This document shows positions 44,937 to 54,040 of a stretch of DNA of 64,000 nucleotides, one piece after another. Source of the DNA: Variovorax boronicumulans. GTDB lineage: Bacteria > Pseudomonadota > Gammaproteobacteria > Burkholderiales > Burkholderiaceae_C. The notes under the pieces were generated by a model. It did no database searches. It saw only the letters and a list, made by a program, of their open reading frames with translations, and was not told where the DNA came from. The DNA is taken from positions 248,001 through 312,000 of the forward strand of contig NZ_JARXVG010000005.1 of assembly GCF_029892485.1 (NCBI RefSeq), given 5' to 3'. The translations under genes were made by a program, and so were the position numbers. Each line of letters begins with the position of its first letter. Position 1 is the first letter of the stretch.

Positions 44937-46997
44937 TCATGCAGGTGTGTTTTCCGGCGCGGCCTCGCTGTCGCTCAGGTCGACGGCAATGGCGATCGGG
45001 CCGGCGACTTCTTCTTCGTCCTCGCCGCTCTCGTCCTCGGCCGAGGCATCGGCCTTCGGCGTGTCGAGGCGTTCGAGCACGGTGCCGTTCACGTCGAGCG
45101 CGATCTCGTCGATCTCGCCGAGCTTCACGCGCAGGCGAGCGCCGCGTTCCTGCTGGCCCGCGACCGGGAACACCAGCGGCAGCGCATCGGCACGCACCAG
45201 CGCGCCGTTGGGGATGTCCTTGATGACCGTCGCTTCGAGTTCGGTGATGCCGTTCTGCTGCAGGTACTTGAGCGTCCAGAAGCGTTCCATGCCGCCCTGG
45301 TAGCCGTTGTACGTTGCATAGGCCGCATCGAAGCCCGAGAGGATCGAGAACAGGTCGGCGTCCTTCGGCTTGAAGGGCGCGGCCAGCGCGGCGGTCTTGC
45401 CGTGGCGGGCGGCCGCGATGATCTGCCACTGGTTCACGAGGTCGGTGTAGCGGCGCAGCGGCGAGGTGCTCCACGCATAGCTCTTCACGCCCAGGCCCGC
45501 ATGCGGCAGCGCGCGCGTGCCCATGCGCACCTTGATGCCGGGCGCCAGGCTCGCCTGGCTGCGGTAGAGCCCGGGCACGCCGAGTTCGCCAAGCCAGCCG
45601 CCCCAGCTGCTGTTGGCCAGGATCATCGCTTCGGAGACGATCAGGTCGAGCGGCGCGCCGCGCTGGCGCGTCGTGATCTGCACCTGCTCGTTGCCGGTGG
45701 GTTCGTTGCCGTCGTTGCCGACAAGGCGGAAGTTGTAGTCGGGCCGGTTGAAGTTCTCGGGCTTGCCGCGCACCACTTCGCGCTGCGCCTTCAACTGCTT
45801 CGCGAGGCGGAACAGGAAGGAGAGCGGCGCGCGCAGGTTCGCGGCGGCTTCGGGCGTGTCGGCGCTCGTGACTGCGGCATCTTCGAGCCAGGGTTGCGTG
45901 ACGACGCTGTCGAGCTGGTCGTGGCGCAGGTTGGCGACGATGGGCACGCGTTCGAGCTTGGTCTCGGTGCCCTGCAGCTCGAGCGTGGCTTCGTCGAAGC
46001 GCGCATAGAGCGATACGGCCGGACGGTCGGCGCCTTCGAGCAGCGTGTAGGTGTTGACCACCTCGTCGGGCAGCATCGTGATCTTGTAGCCCGGCATGTA
46101 GACCGTCGACATTCGCGCGCGCGCCACGTTGTCGATGGCACTGCCGGGCGTGAGCGCCAGGGCCGGCGCCGCGATGTGGATGCCGACCGTGACGGAGCCG
46201 CTGCCCAGGCCCTGCACTGAGAGTGCGTCGTCGATTTCGGTGGTCTGCGAATCGTCGATCGAGAAGGCCTGCACGCCCGTGGCGACGGGCAGGTCGTCCA
46301 CGATGGCCGGTGCGGCGAGCGCGGGGAAGCCGTGGCCCTTGGGGAAGTTCTCGAACAGAAAGCGCCGCCAGTGGAACTGATAGGGCGAATCGATTGCGCC
46401 GGCGCGCTCCAGCAGGTCGAGCGGCGGGCGCTGCGTGGCGCGCGCGGCATCGACCACGGCCTTGTATTCGGGGGCGTTCTTGTCGGGCTTGAACAGGATC
46501 TTGTAGAGCTGCTCGCGGATCGGCGGCGGGCACAGGCCCTCGGCCAGTTGCCCGGCCCATTCGACGATCTGCGCCTGGATGACTTTCTTCTTCTCGATGG
46601 CGGCGAGCGCCTGCTGCACGATTTCGGCCGGCGCCTTCTTGAAGCGCCCCTTGCCCGCGCGGCGGAAGTAGTGCGGCGCCTCGAAGAGCGCGAACAGCGC
46701 GGCGGCCTGCTGGGCCAGCGTGGGCTTGTCGCTGAAATAGTCGGCGGCCAGGTCGGCGAAACCGAATTCACCCTCGGCCGCGAATTCCCAGGCCAGGTCG
46801 AGGTCCATCGCAGCGGCGAGCGCGCGCGCCTCGGCGATCAGCTCGGCCGGGGACGGCTTCTCGAACCGCAGAACGATGTTGGCGCCCTTGACCTTGACGC
46901 GCTTGCCGGTCTCGAGCTCGACCTGCGCCGAGGCTTCGGCCTCCGACAGGACACGGCCGCCGAGGTACTTGCCGGCTTCTTCAAACAATACAAACAT
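44937..46997 (-). CDS. RNB-domain exoribonuclease (RNase II/R family)
   Basis: This 686-residue protein degrades RNA 3' to 5' if it follows the family. The RNB catalytic domain (about 235-550) begins FSIDDSQTTEIDDALSV, with the metal-binding aspartates, and includes MPGYKITMLPDEVVNTYTLLEG and STSPLRRYTDLVNQ. A short C-terminal S1-like region (about 575-650) and an acidic tail (SAEDESGEDEEEV) follow. The N-terminal ~230 residues lack clear cold-shock domains, so neither RNase II nor RNase R is certain. ATG 46997 was chosen; 47015 is in frame. It heads the minus-strand operon. Confidence 0.88.
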   Translation of the reverse strand: MFVLFEEAGKYLGGRVLSEAEASAQVELETGKRVKVKGANIVLRFEKPSPAELIAEARALAAAMDLDLAWEFAAEGEFGFADLAADYFSDKPTLAQQAAALFALFEAPHYFRRAGKGRFKKAPAEIVQQALAAIEKKKVIQAQIVEWAGQLAEGLCPPPIREQLYKILFKPDKNAPEYKAVVDAARATQRPPLDLLERAGAIDSPYQFHWRRFLFENFPKGHGFPALAAPAIVDDLPVATGVQAFSIDDSQTTEIDDALSVQGLGSGSVTVGIHIAAPALALTPGSAIDNVARARMSTVYMPGYKITMLPDEVVNTYTLLEGADRPAVSLYARFDEATLELQGTETKLERVPIVANLRHDQLDSVVTQPWLEDAAVTSADTPEAAANLRAPLSFLFRLAKQLKAQREVVRGKPENFNRPDYNFRLVGNDGNEPTGNEQVQITTRQRGAPLDLIVSEAMILANSSWGGWLGELGVPGLYRSQASLAPGIKVRMGTRALPHAGLGVKSYAWSTSPLRRYTDLVNQWQIIAAARHGKTAALAAPFKPKDADLFSILSGFDAAYATYNGYQGGMERFWTLKYLQQNGITELEATVIKDIPNGALVRADALPLVFPVAGQQERGARLRVKLGEIDEIALDVNGTVLERLDTPKADASAEDESGEDEEEVAGPIAIAVDLSDSEAAPENTPA

Positions 46998-47027
46998 AGA
47001 CGCGGATTGTCCCATGCTGGGGATAGG

Positions 47028-47120
47028 CTCTCCCCCAGACTTGCCCACTTCGTGTGGCCGCCAACCCCCTTCCGGGGGCAACACCTGCGGCCCGGCAGAG
47101 CCGGTTCCGCGGTGTTCCTG
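47028..47120. repeat. Interspersed ~100-bp intergenic repeat, copy B
   Basis: This block runs CTCTCCCCCAGACTTGCC, CACTTCGTGT, CCCCCTTCCGGGGG, GCGGCCCGGCAGAGCCGGTT, CCGCGGTGTTCC, the same motif order as the copy at 6720-6818 with about a fifth of positions changed. It fills the gap between the RNase gene and the YqiA-like esterase. Confidence 0.75.
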
Positions 47121-47124
47121 GAAT

Positions 47125-47718
47125 TCAGACAGGGTTGATGAACGCCATGACGTCGTCGAGGTGCGCCGTCTCGAAATCCGACAGTGCATGGTCGCCGCCT
47201 TCCAGCAGCTTGATGTTGCTGTCGGGGTAGCGCGCCGACATCTCGTGCCAGTCGAGCGCCTCGTCGCCCTTGGCGATGATGGCGAAGACGCGCTCGGGCC
47301 GCGTGAGCGCGCCGACTTCCATGGCGCGCAATTCGTGGATGTACTCGGGCCGGAAATAGAAATGCTCGGCCGGATCGTGCCAGGCGGTCTGGGCGCCGAT
47401 GTAGCGGGTGAGGTCGCGCGCCGGATGCACGGCCGGGTTGAGCAGCACCGCGCGGCAGCGCGTCATGCCGGCGACGTAGGTGGCATAGAAGCCGCCGAGC
47501 GACGAGCCGATCACGGCCATCGACTTGCGCGGCCAGTGGGCGATGCCCTTCATCACCATGTCGATGGCGTCGTGCGGCGAGGGTGGCAGCTGCGGGCACC
47601 ACCACTGCAGGTTCGGATGCGCCTGGGCCACCCGTTGCGCCACGAGCCGCGCCTTCGTCGAACGGGGCGAGGAGCGGAAGCCGTGCAGGTACAGCAGATG
47701 GGTGGTTTGCAGGTCCAT
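47125..47718 (-). CDS. YqiA/UPF0227-like esterase
   Basis: This 197-residue alpha/beta hydrolase starts TTHLLYLHGFRSSPRSTKA, has the nucleophile elbow GSSLGGFYATYVA, an aspartate near KGDEALDW and a final His in EGGDHALSDF, the triad and layout of the YqiA family of small esterases. The physiological substrate is not known. Translation could extend upstream to 47895, but the family start is the ATG at 47718. It lies next to the repeat copy B and upstream of the RNase gene on the same strand. Confidence 0.85.
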   Translation of the reverse strand: MDLQTTHLLYLHGFRSSPRSTKARLVAQRVAQAHPNLQWWCPQLPPSPHDAIDMVMKGIAHWPRKSMAVIGSSLGGFYATYVAGMTRCRAVLLNPAVHPARDLTRYIGAQTAWHDPAEHFYFRPEYIHELRAMEVGALTRPERVFAIIAKGDEALDWHEMSARYPDSNIKLLEGGDHALSDFETAHLDDVMAFINPV

Positions 47719-47854
47719 GGGGGGAAGGGCGGGAAGGTGCGAACGCCGCATCTCGGTGGCGCAGGCGCAGTGATTCTGCATGAGGTCCGTGCCCGAAAAG
47801 CGGCTCGCGGGGTTCAAAAAACGGCGGCAAGGGCTTCTTGAGGGAAGCGATAAG

Positions 47855-47935
47855 TCATAACGACTTACAGCGCATGAACATCTCTCCGGCCTCAACCCTG
47901 CATCGGTCGCCTGACTGGAGCCTGAAAGTATTCAT
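47855..47935 (-). CDS. 26-residue ORF, possibly a truncated DUF2917-like gene
   Basis: The 366-base gap 47719-48084 holds one plausible small ORF. AGGGAG stands just upstream of ATG 47935 on the minus strand, and the peptide (FRLQSGDRCRVEAGEMFMR) resembles the opening of DUF2917-type proteins before a TGA at 47855-47857. It may be a broken gene remnant. The rest of the gap shows no gene; the promoter of the response regulator must lie near 48000-48080. Confidence 0.3.
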   Translation of the reverse strand: MNTFRLQSGDRCRVEAGEMFMRCKSL

Positions 47936-48084
47936 GGGCTGCTCCCTGTTGCCGGCGTTGCACGCACGGCGATGAACCCGTGGCAAAAAGAGAGAGAAAA
48001 CGCCCCATTCTCGGGATGCGATCCGCACGGCGCATCCCATGAAAGCGGTATGCCCTGGAGGCATTCGGGGGAGCGCCGAGGCTT

Positions 48085-48828
48085 ATGCTCCATCCCATGA
48101 ACACAGAGGCACTGGATGACGGGACGCTGCGCCGGTGGGGCGTTCTCGTGGTCGAGGACGACAGCCGCGCGCGCGCCTTCTTCGAGGCGAGCGTGCAGCG
48201 CAGCCCGCGCCTTTTCTGGCTCGGCAGCGCGGGCACGGTGCAGGAGGCGCTGGGCTGGCTGGCGCGCACCGCGACGATCCCCGACGTCCTGCTGGTGGAC
48301 CTGGGCATGCCCGACGGCACCGGCCTGGACGTGATCCGCGACGCCGTTGCGCGCTTTCCGGGTTGCGAGCCGCTGGTGGTGTCGGTCTTCGGCGACGAGG
48401 AGAACGTGCTCGCCAGCATCGAGGCCGGCGCGGTGGGCTACATCCACAAGGACGCCGCGCCCGAGGACATCGCGCAGACCATCGTGGAGATGAAGGCCGG
48501 CGCATCGCCGATCTCGCCCATGATCGCGCGACGGGTGCTGGCCAAGTACCGCAGCCTGCAATCGGCCAGCATCCTCGCCCCCGGCATCGCTGCTCCCGAG
48601 GCGGCCTTCGACGAGAACGAGCGCGGCCTGCTCTCCGCGCGCGAGCATGAGGTGCTGACGCTGATCGCCCGCGGCTTCTCGTACGCGGAGATCGCGCGGC
48701 TCAAGGGCCTGAGCGTGCATACGGTGCAGACCCACATCAAGAACCTCTACGGCAAGCTCGCGGTGCATTCCAAGAGCGAGGCGGTCTTCGAGGCCACGCG
48801 CCTCGGCCTGCTGCCTCACCCAGGCTGA
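48085..48828 (+). CDS. NarL/LuxR-type response regulator
   Basis: This 247-residue protein has a receiver domain with the acidic pair D25-D26, phospho-acceptor D72 in VLLVDLGMPDG and the conserved Lys in GYIHKD, and a C-terminal GerE/LuxR HTH (LSAREHEVLTLIARGFSYAEIARLKGLSVHTVQTHIKNLYGKL, about 186-232). It partners the histidine kinase six bases downstream, an unusual regulator-first order. An in-frame ATG at 48097 is possible. The target genes are unknown. Confidence 0.92.
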   Translation: MLHPMNTEALDDGTLRRWGVLVVEDDSRARAFFEASVQRSPRLFWLGSAGTVQEALGWLARTATIPDVLLVDLGMPDGTGLDVIRDAVARFPGCEPLVVSVFGDEENVLASIEAGAVGYIHKDAAPEDIAQTIVEMKAGASPISPMIARRVLAKYRSLQSASILAPGIAAPEAAFDENERGLLSAREHEVLTLIARGFSYAEIARLKGLSVHTVQTHIKNLYGKLAVHSKSEAVFEATRLGLLPHPG

Positions 48829-48834
48829 GGACGG

Positions 48835-50703
48835 ATGCTGACGAGGTTGCGGTCGCTGCTTTCGCTGTGGCTGGCGGTGCTGGTGGCGGGTGCTGCCAGC
48901 ATGGGAGGCGCGGCGGCGGCGGAGACCGCCCGGGCGGTCCAGGCTGCCGACGGTCCGATCGAACTGCGCCGCGGCACCGTCACGACGTCGGTCGACGGCG
49001 TCACCCGCACCGGACCGGTCGAGCTGTCCTACCACTGGGACCGCCAGCACCGCGGCCAGCCGGGCCTTGCGAGCTTCGACCTGCCGTTCACCCTCGCAGC
49101 CGCGCCTGAAACGCCCTGGGGCATCTTCATTCCACGCGTCGGCAATGTCTTCGAGGTGCAGTTGAACGGCGCGCTGCTGCAGGTCTACGGCGACCTGGGT
49201 GTGGGCAACGATGCCGACTACGCCAAGGCGCCCATCTACGTGCCGGTGCCCGGGCGGCTGCTGAAAGCCGGCGAGAACAACCTGCAGATCCGCCTGCGCG
49301 CCGACAGCGCCCGGCGCGCCGGCCTGTCGCGGGTGGTGGTCGGGCCCGCCACGCCGGTGCGCACCGAACTCTTCGAGAGCGCCTATGCCTGGCGCTTCAC
49401 CGGCTCGGTGCTGCTGACCGCCTTCAGCCTGGTCGTGGGCAGCATCGCGCTGGCGCTCTGGCTGACGCAGGTCGACACCGGCGCCGTGGGGCGGCACCGG
49501 CGCGACGGCATCTATTTCTGGGCGGCGCTGGCCGAGTTCTGCTGGGCGATCCGCGTGGCCGACGGCGTGATCGCCGAGCCGCCGCTGCCCTGGGTTCCCT
49601 GGGGCGTGCTGATGGCCGCCTGCTATGCGGGCTGGGCGGCCTCGGCCATGATGTTCTGCTACCACCTCGCGGGGTGGGCGCGGAATTCCCGGCTGCAGTG
49701 GCTGCGCTGGCCCCTGGCCGCGGTCGTCGCTGGAACCGTGGCGGCGAGCGCGCTGGCGCTGCATCGCGAGCAACCGGTGTGGCTTACCGGCTGGCTCGCC
49801 ATCGAGATCGTGGTCATCGGCGTCTTCGTGGGCGGTTTCCTGGTGGCGACCGTGCGCCGCCCGAACGCCGAGCAGATGCTGGTGGCCATCGCGGCGCTCG
49901 TCACGGTGGCCTTCGGCGTCCGCGACTGGCTGGTGATCCGCCTGAGCGATGCCTACGGCGAGACCACCTGGGTGCGCTATTCGTCGATCTTCTTCGGCAT
50001 CGCGCTGCTCCTGATCGTGCTGCGGCGCTTTCATGCGGTGAGCACCCAGGCGCGCGGATGGGTCGCCGCGCTCGCCGAGCGCGTGGCGCAGCGCGAGCGC
50101 GAACTGGCCCTGACCTATGCCGAGCTCGAGCAAGTGGCCCGCGACCAGGCCCGTACCCACGAGCGCGAGCGCATCCTGCGCGACATGCACGACGGCGTGG
50201 GCTCGCACATCAGCTCGGCGATCCGGCAACTGCAATCGGGCCAGACCAGCGACGAAGAGCTGCTGCGCACGCTGCGCGACTCGCTCGACCAGCTCAAGCT
50301 GTCGATCGACTCGATCCACCTGCCGCCGGGCGACGTCGGCGCGCTGCTGGCGGCGCTGCGCTACCGGCTGGAACCCCGGCTGGCGGCGGCGGGCATCGAG
50401 TTCGAATGGGCGGTGGACGAGATCGGGCCGGTGGAACTGCTCGATGCGCACGCGATGCGGCAGCTGCAGTTCCTGCTGTTCGAGGCCATCTCCAACGTGC
50501 TGCAGCACGCCCAGGCCAACGTGCTGCGGATCGAGGCCGACATGCAGGGCGACACGGTGCGGCTGCGGGTGATCGACAACGGCCGGGGCTTCGACGCCTC
50601 GCAGGTCCCGCGGGCGCTGTTGGAGCGCGCCGGCGCCATCGGCGCGGTGCTGGCGGTCGAAAGCCGACCCGGGCGCACGGTCGTTCAACTCGGTTTCGGC
50701 TGA
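48835..50703 (+). CDS. NarX/DesK-type sensor histidine kinase with 7TM-DISM-like input
   Basis: This 622-residue kinase starts with a signal peptide (about 1-29), then a periplasmic beta-sandwich domain (about 40-178) resembling 7TMR-DISMED2 carbohydrate-binding-like modules, seven membrane helices (about 185-405), a coiled coil, a HisKA_3 dimerisation helix ERERILRDMHDGVGSH (H452) and a C-terminal HATPase domain (FEAISNVLQHAQA, RVIDNGRGFDASQ). The kinase core is the degenerate type of the NarX/DesK family. A soluble extracellular ligand is likely but unknown. It overlaps no gene and ends 32 bases before rodA. Confidence 0.9.
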   Translation: MLTRLRSLLSLWLAVLVAGAASMGGAAAAETARAVQAADGPIELRRGTVTTSVDGVTRTGPVELSYHWDRQHRGQPGLASFDLPFTLAAAPETPWGIFIPRVGNVFEVQLNGALLQVYGDLGVGNDADYAKAPIYVPVPGRLLKAGENNLQIRLRADSARRAGLSRVVVGPATPVRTELFESAYAWRFTGSVLLTAFSLVVGSIALALWLTQVDTGAVGRHRRDGIYFWAALAEFCWAIRVADGVIAEPPLPWVPWGVLMAACYAGWAASAMMFCYHLAGWARNSRLQWLRWPLAAVVAGTVAASALALHREQPVWLTGWLAIEIVVIGVFVGGFLVATVRRPNAEQMLVAIAALVTVAFGVRDWLVIRLSDAYGETTWVRYSSIFFGIALLLIVLRRFHAVSTQARGWVAALAERVAQRERELALTYAELEQVARDQARTHERERILRDMHDGVGSHISSAIRQLQSGQTSDEELLRTLRDSLDQLKLSIDSIHLPPGDVGALLAALRYRLEPRLAAAGIEFEWAVDEIGPVELLDAHAMRQLQFLLFEAISNVLQHAQANVLRIEADMQGDTVRLRVIDNGRGFDASQVPRALLERAGAIGAVLAVESRPGRTVVQLGFG

Positions 50704-50735
50704 AACGGGTTTCGGGGCGGGGATAATCCGCCCCC

Positions 50736-51890
50736 ATGTCCGCCGTGTTCAATCAGCCCTCCCTGGCGCGCCGAATCGCGCCCATCTTCCAGGGCTTCGA
50801 CGGCTTTCTGGCCTTCGCCGTGCTGCTGCTGGCCTTTGCCGGCCTGCTCACCATGTACTCCTCCGGCTACGACCACGGCTCGCGTTTCGTCGACCATGGC
50901 CGCAACATGCTGCTGGCGGGCTTCATCATGTTCGTGGTGGCGCAGGTGCCGCCGCAGCGGCTGATGATGTTCGCGGTGCCCCTCTACGCGGCCGGGGTGG
51001 CGCTCCTGATCGCGGTGGCGCTCTTCGGCATCACCAAGAAGGGCGCCCAGCGCTGGATCAACATCGGCGTGGTGATCCAGCCGAGCGAAATCCTCAAGAT
51101 CGCCATGCCGCTGATGCTGGCCTGGTGGTTCCAGCGGCGCGAAGGCCAGTTGCGGCCGCTCGACTTCGTGGTGGCCACGGTGCTGCTGGCGGTGCCGGTC
51201 GGGCTCATCATGAAGCAGCCTGACCTGGGCACTTCGCTGCTGGTGCTGGCCGCGGGCATGGCGGTGATCTTCTTCGCGGGCCTCCCCTGGAAGCTGATCG
51301 TCCCGCCGGTGGTGATCGGCGCCATCGCGGTGACGCTGATCGTGAGTTTCGAGACAAGGCTGTGCGCCGACGGCGTCGACTGGCGGGTGCTTCACGACTA
51401 CCAGAAGCAGCGCGTGTGCACGCTGCTCGACCCGAGCAAGGACCCGCTGGGCAAGGGCTTCCACATCATCCAGGGGATGATCGCCATCGGCTCGGGCGGC
51501 GTCGGCGGCAAGGGCTTCATGCAGGGCACCCAGACGCACCTCGAATTCATTCCCGAGCGCACCACCGACTTCATCTTTGCCGCCTATTCCGAGGAATTCG
51601 GGCTGATGGGCAACCTGGCGCTGATCTCGGCCTTCATCCTCCTGATCTTCCGCGGGCTGGCCATTGCGACCAGTGCGACGACCCTGTTCTCGCGGTTGCT
51701 GGCGGGCGCGGTCACGATGATTTTCTTCACCTATGCCTTCGTCAACATGGGAATGGTGAGCGGCATCCTGCCGGTGGTGGGGGTGCCGCTGCCGTTCATC
51801 AGCTACGGCGGAACGGCGATGGTGACGCTGGGGCTGGGGCTGGGCATCCTGATGTCGATCGCCCGGGCCAGGAAACAGGCCCAGAACTAG
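50736..51890 (+). CDS. rodA: Rod-shape SEDS protein RodA (MrdB)
   Basis: RodA is the SEDS-family glycosyltransferase of the elongasome. The 384-residue protein has about ten helices, KGAQRWINIGVVIQPSEILKIAMPLMLAW, KQPDLGTSLL, the GKGFMQGTQTHLEFIPERTTDFIFAAYSEEFG loop with catalytic acid, and PFISYGGTAMV. It differs from FtsW here by its shorter N-terminus and PERTTDFIF block. The usual neighbours mreBCD, mrdA are absent. It follows the kinase gene closely but is probably a separate functional unit. Confidence 0.95.
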   Translation: MSAVFNQPSLARRIAPIFQGFDGFLAFAVLLLAFAGLLTMYSSGYDHGSRFVDHGRNMLLAGFIMFVVAQVPPQRLMMFAVPLYAAGVALLIAVALFGITKKGAQRWINIGVVIQPSEILKIAMPLMLAWWFQRREGQLRPLDFVVATVLLAVPVGLIMKQPDLGTSLLVLAAGMAVIFFAGLPWKLIVPPVVIGAIAVTLIVSFETRLCADGVDWRVLHDYQKQRVCTLLDPSKDPLGKGFHIIQGMIAIGSGGVGGKGFMQGTQTHLEFIPERTTDFIFAAYSEEFGLMGNLALISAFILLIFRGLAIATSATTLFSRLLAGAVTMIFFTYAFVNMGMVSGILPVVGVPLPFISYGGTAMVTLGLGLGILMSIARARKQAQN

Positions 51891-51938
51891 TGCCCTTCGG
51901 GGCGGCACGGAAGAGGGCGGCTGCCTAGAATGGCTGCC

Positions 51939-53399
51939 ATGATCTCTCGCGAACCCACCATCGAGCGCCTCGCCACGGCGCAACAACTCCTTCTCACGCC
52001 GTTCGGCCTCGACGAATCGCACCTGAGCAAGGCCCTTGCCGAGATCACCTCCCACCGGGTGGACGACGCCGATCTCTACTTCCAGTACACGCGCAGCGAA
52101 GGCTGGAGCCTCGAGGAAGGCATCGTCAAGACCGGCAGCTTCAGCATCGACCAGGGCGTCGGCGTGCGCGCGGTCAGCGGCGAGAAAACCGCATTCGCCT
52201 ATTCGGACGACATTTCCGAAGCATCGCTGCTCGACGCGGCCCGCACGGTCCGCTCGATCTCTTCCGCCGGCCGTACCGGCCGCGTGAAGACGCCGACCCG
52301 CAAGATCGCCTCCAGCCGCTCGCTCTACAACGGCGTCGATCCCATCTCCACGCTCGACAGCACGGCCAAGGTCAAGCTGCTCGAGAAGACCGAGAAGCTG
52401 GCGCGTTCGCGCGATCCGCGCGTGGCGCAGGTCATGGCGGGCCTGGCGAGCGAATACGACGTGGTGCTGGTGGCGCGCGCCGACGGCACGCTGGCCGCCG
52501 ACGTGCGTCCGCTGGTGCGCCTGTCGGTCACCGTCATTGCCGAGCAGAACGGCCGGCGCGAAGTCGGCTCCGGCGGTGGCGGCGGCCGATTCGGCCTGGC
52601 CTACTTCGACGACGAGAAGATCGCCGAATACGTCGACCAGGCCGTGAAGGCCGCGCTGACCAACCTCGACGCCCGCCCGGCGCCTGCCGGCGAGATGACC
52701 GTGGTGCTCGGCTCCGGCTGGCCCGGCATCCTGCTGCACGAAGCCATCGGCCACGGGCTGGAAGGCGACTTCAACCGCAAGGGCTCTAGCGCGTTTTCGG
52801 GCCGCATCGGCCAGCGCGTGGCAGCCAAGGGCGTCACGGTGCTCGACGACGGCACGATCGCCGATCGCCGCGGCTCGCTGAATGTCGACGACGAGGGCAA
52901 CGCCAGCCAGCGCAACGTGCTGATCGAGGACGGCATCCTCAAGGGCTACATCCAGGACTCGATGAACGCCCGCCTCATGAAGGTCAAGCCCACCGGCAAC
53001 GGCCGCCGCGAGAGCTACGCCCACGTGCCGATGCCGCGCATGACCAACACCTACATGCTCGGCGGCGACAAGGACCCCCAGGAAATCGTGGCCAGCATCA
53101 AGAAGGGCCTCTACGCCACCAACTTCGGCGGCGGGCAGGTCGACATCACGAGCGGCAAGTTCGTGTTCTCGGCCAGCGAGGCCTTCTGGGTCGAGAACGG
53201 CAAGATCCAGTACCCGGTCAAGGGCGCGACCATCGTGGGCAACGGCCCCGATGCGCTCACCCGCGTGACCATGATCGGCAACGACATGAAGCTCGATTCG
53301 GGCGTGGGCACCTGCGGCAAGGAAGGCCAGAGCGTGCCCGTGGGCGTCGGCCAGCCGACCCTCCGGATCGACGGGTTGACCGTGGGCGGAACGGCCTGA
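51939..53399 (+). CDS. tldD: Metalloprotease TldD
   Basis: TldD with TldE (PmbA) forms a cytoplasmic zinc protease that matures small peptides and trims substrates. The 486-residue protein has the zinc helix LLHEAIGHGLEGD, GRIGQRVAAKGVTVLDDGTI, GILKGYIQDSMNARLM and the C-terminal GVGTCGKEGQSVPVGVGQPTLRIDGLTVGG. The ATG at 51939 is preferred; an in-frame ATG at 51930 is only nine bases upstream. tldE is not in the window. Confidence 0.95.
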   Translation: MISREPTIERLATAQQLLLTPFGLDESHLSKALAEITSHRVDDADLYFQYTRSEGWSLEEGIVKTGSFSIDQGVGVRAVSGEKTAFAYSDDISEASLLDAARTVRSISSAGRTGRVKTPTRKIASSRSLYNGVDPISTLDSTAKVKLLEKTEKLARSRDPRVAQVMAGLASEYDVVLVARADGTLAADVRPLVRLSVTVIAEQNGRREVGSGGGGGRFGLAYFDDEKIAEYVDQAVKAALTNLDARPAPAGEMTVVLGSGWPGILLHEAIGHGLEGDFNRKGSSAFSGRIGQRVAAKGVTVLDDGTIADRRGSLNVDDEGNASQRNVLIEDGILKGYIQDSMNARLMKVKPTGNGRRESYAHVPMPRMTNTYMLGGDKDPQEIVASIKKGLYATNFGGGQVDITSGKFVFSASEAFWVENGKIQYPVKGATIVGNGPDALTRVTMIGNDMKLDSGVGTCGKEGQSVPVGVGQPTLRIDGLTVGGTA

Positions 53400-53445
53400 A
53401 GCCTTGTTAAGCTGCGCTCCTTCACAAACAAGGAAGGAGCCTTCG

Positions 53446-53979
53446 ATGAGGAACAGGATCAATTCTTCTGCTGCGCTGTGGGCCGCAACTGCCGTTGTTG
53501 TATTGGCAAGCGCCGGCTGCGCATCGCGTGGCGGCTCCAGCGCCAGCCAGCCTGCGGCGGCGCCTGCCCCCGCACCTGCGGCACCGGCCCGCACCGGTTC
53601 CGGCGCCGGCATGGACGGCCGCGGCAACGTGACCGACTCCTCCAAGGTCGAAGCCGGCAGCGGCCGCACGGTCAAGGGCCTGAACGGCTACGAAGGCGAG
53701 ATCACCGGCAACCCGGCGCGCAACAGCAAGTTCACCCGCCTGCAGATCGGCATGAGCGCCAAGCAGGTCACCGACCTCGCCGGCCCGCCGACCGACCAGG
53801 GTGCGTACGTGACGGGCAAGGCCTTCATCCCGTTCTATTTCGGCAGCGATCGCCATCGTTTCGAGATGACATACAAGGGGCAGGGACGGCTGATCTTCGC
53901 GGGCGGCGGCATGGGTGAATACACCGGCGGCAACCTGATCTGGATCATTCACAACGCCAACGAATCGGGCTACCGGTAA
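53446..53979 (+). CDS. BamE/SmpA-like lipoprotein
   Basis: This 177-residue protein has a signal peptide ending in the lipobox LASAGC (about residue 25), a Ser/Ala/Pro-rich linker and a C-terminal domain containing FTRLQIGMSAKQVTDLAGPPTDQGAYVTGKAFIPFYFGSDRHRFEM, which resembles the SmpA/OmlA (BamE) fold. BamE is an accessory subunit of the outer-membrane assembly machine; this copy may be a paralogue. The start is fixed by AAGGAAGGAG at 53430-53439. It is upstream of the aroG leader on the same strand. Confidence 0.72.
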   Translation: MRNRINSSAALWAATAVVVLASAGCASRGGSSASQPAAAPAPAPAAPARTGSGAGMDGRGNVTDSSKVEAGSGRTVKGLNGYEGEITGNPARNSKFTRLQIGMSAKQVTDLAGPPTDQGAYVTGKAFIPFYFGSDRHRFEMTYKGQGRLIFAGGGMGEYTGGNLIWIIHNANESGYR

Positions 53980-54040
53980 ACCATCCCTTGGGCCCGGCCG
54001 CTTGACCGGGTCTATGTTTTCCGTGCTACATTCCGCCCCT

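Noticed and set aside
53404..53445. Upstream TTG start for the BamE-like lipoprotein
   Set aside because: It would place 14 residues before the signal peptide and ignore the strong AAGGAAGGAG site in front of ATG 53446.
50685..53675. 996-residue minus-strand ORF opposite rodA and tldD
   Set aside because: Same antisense artefact of high-GC coding DNA.
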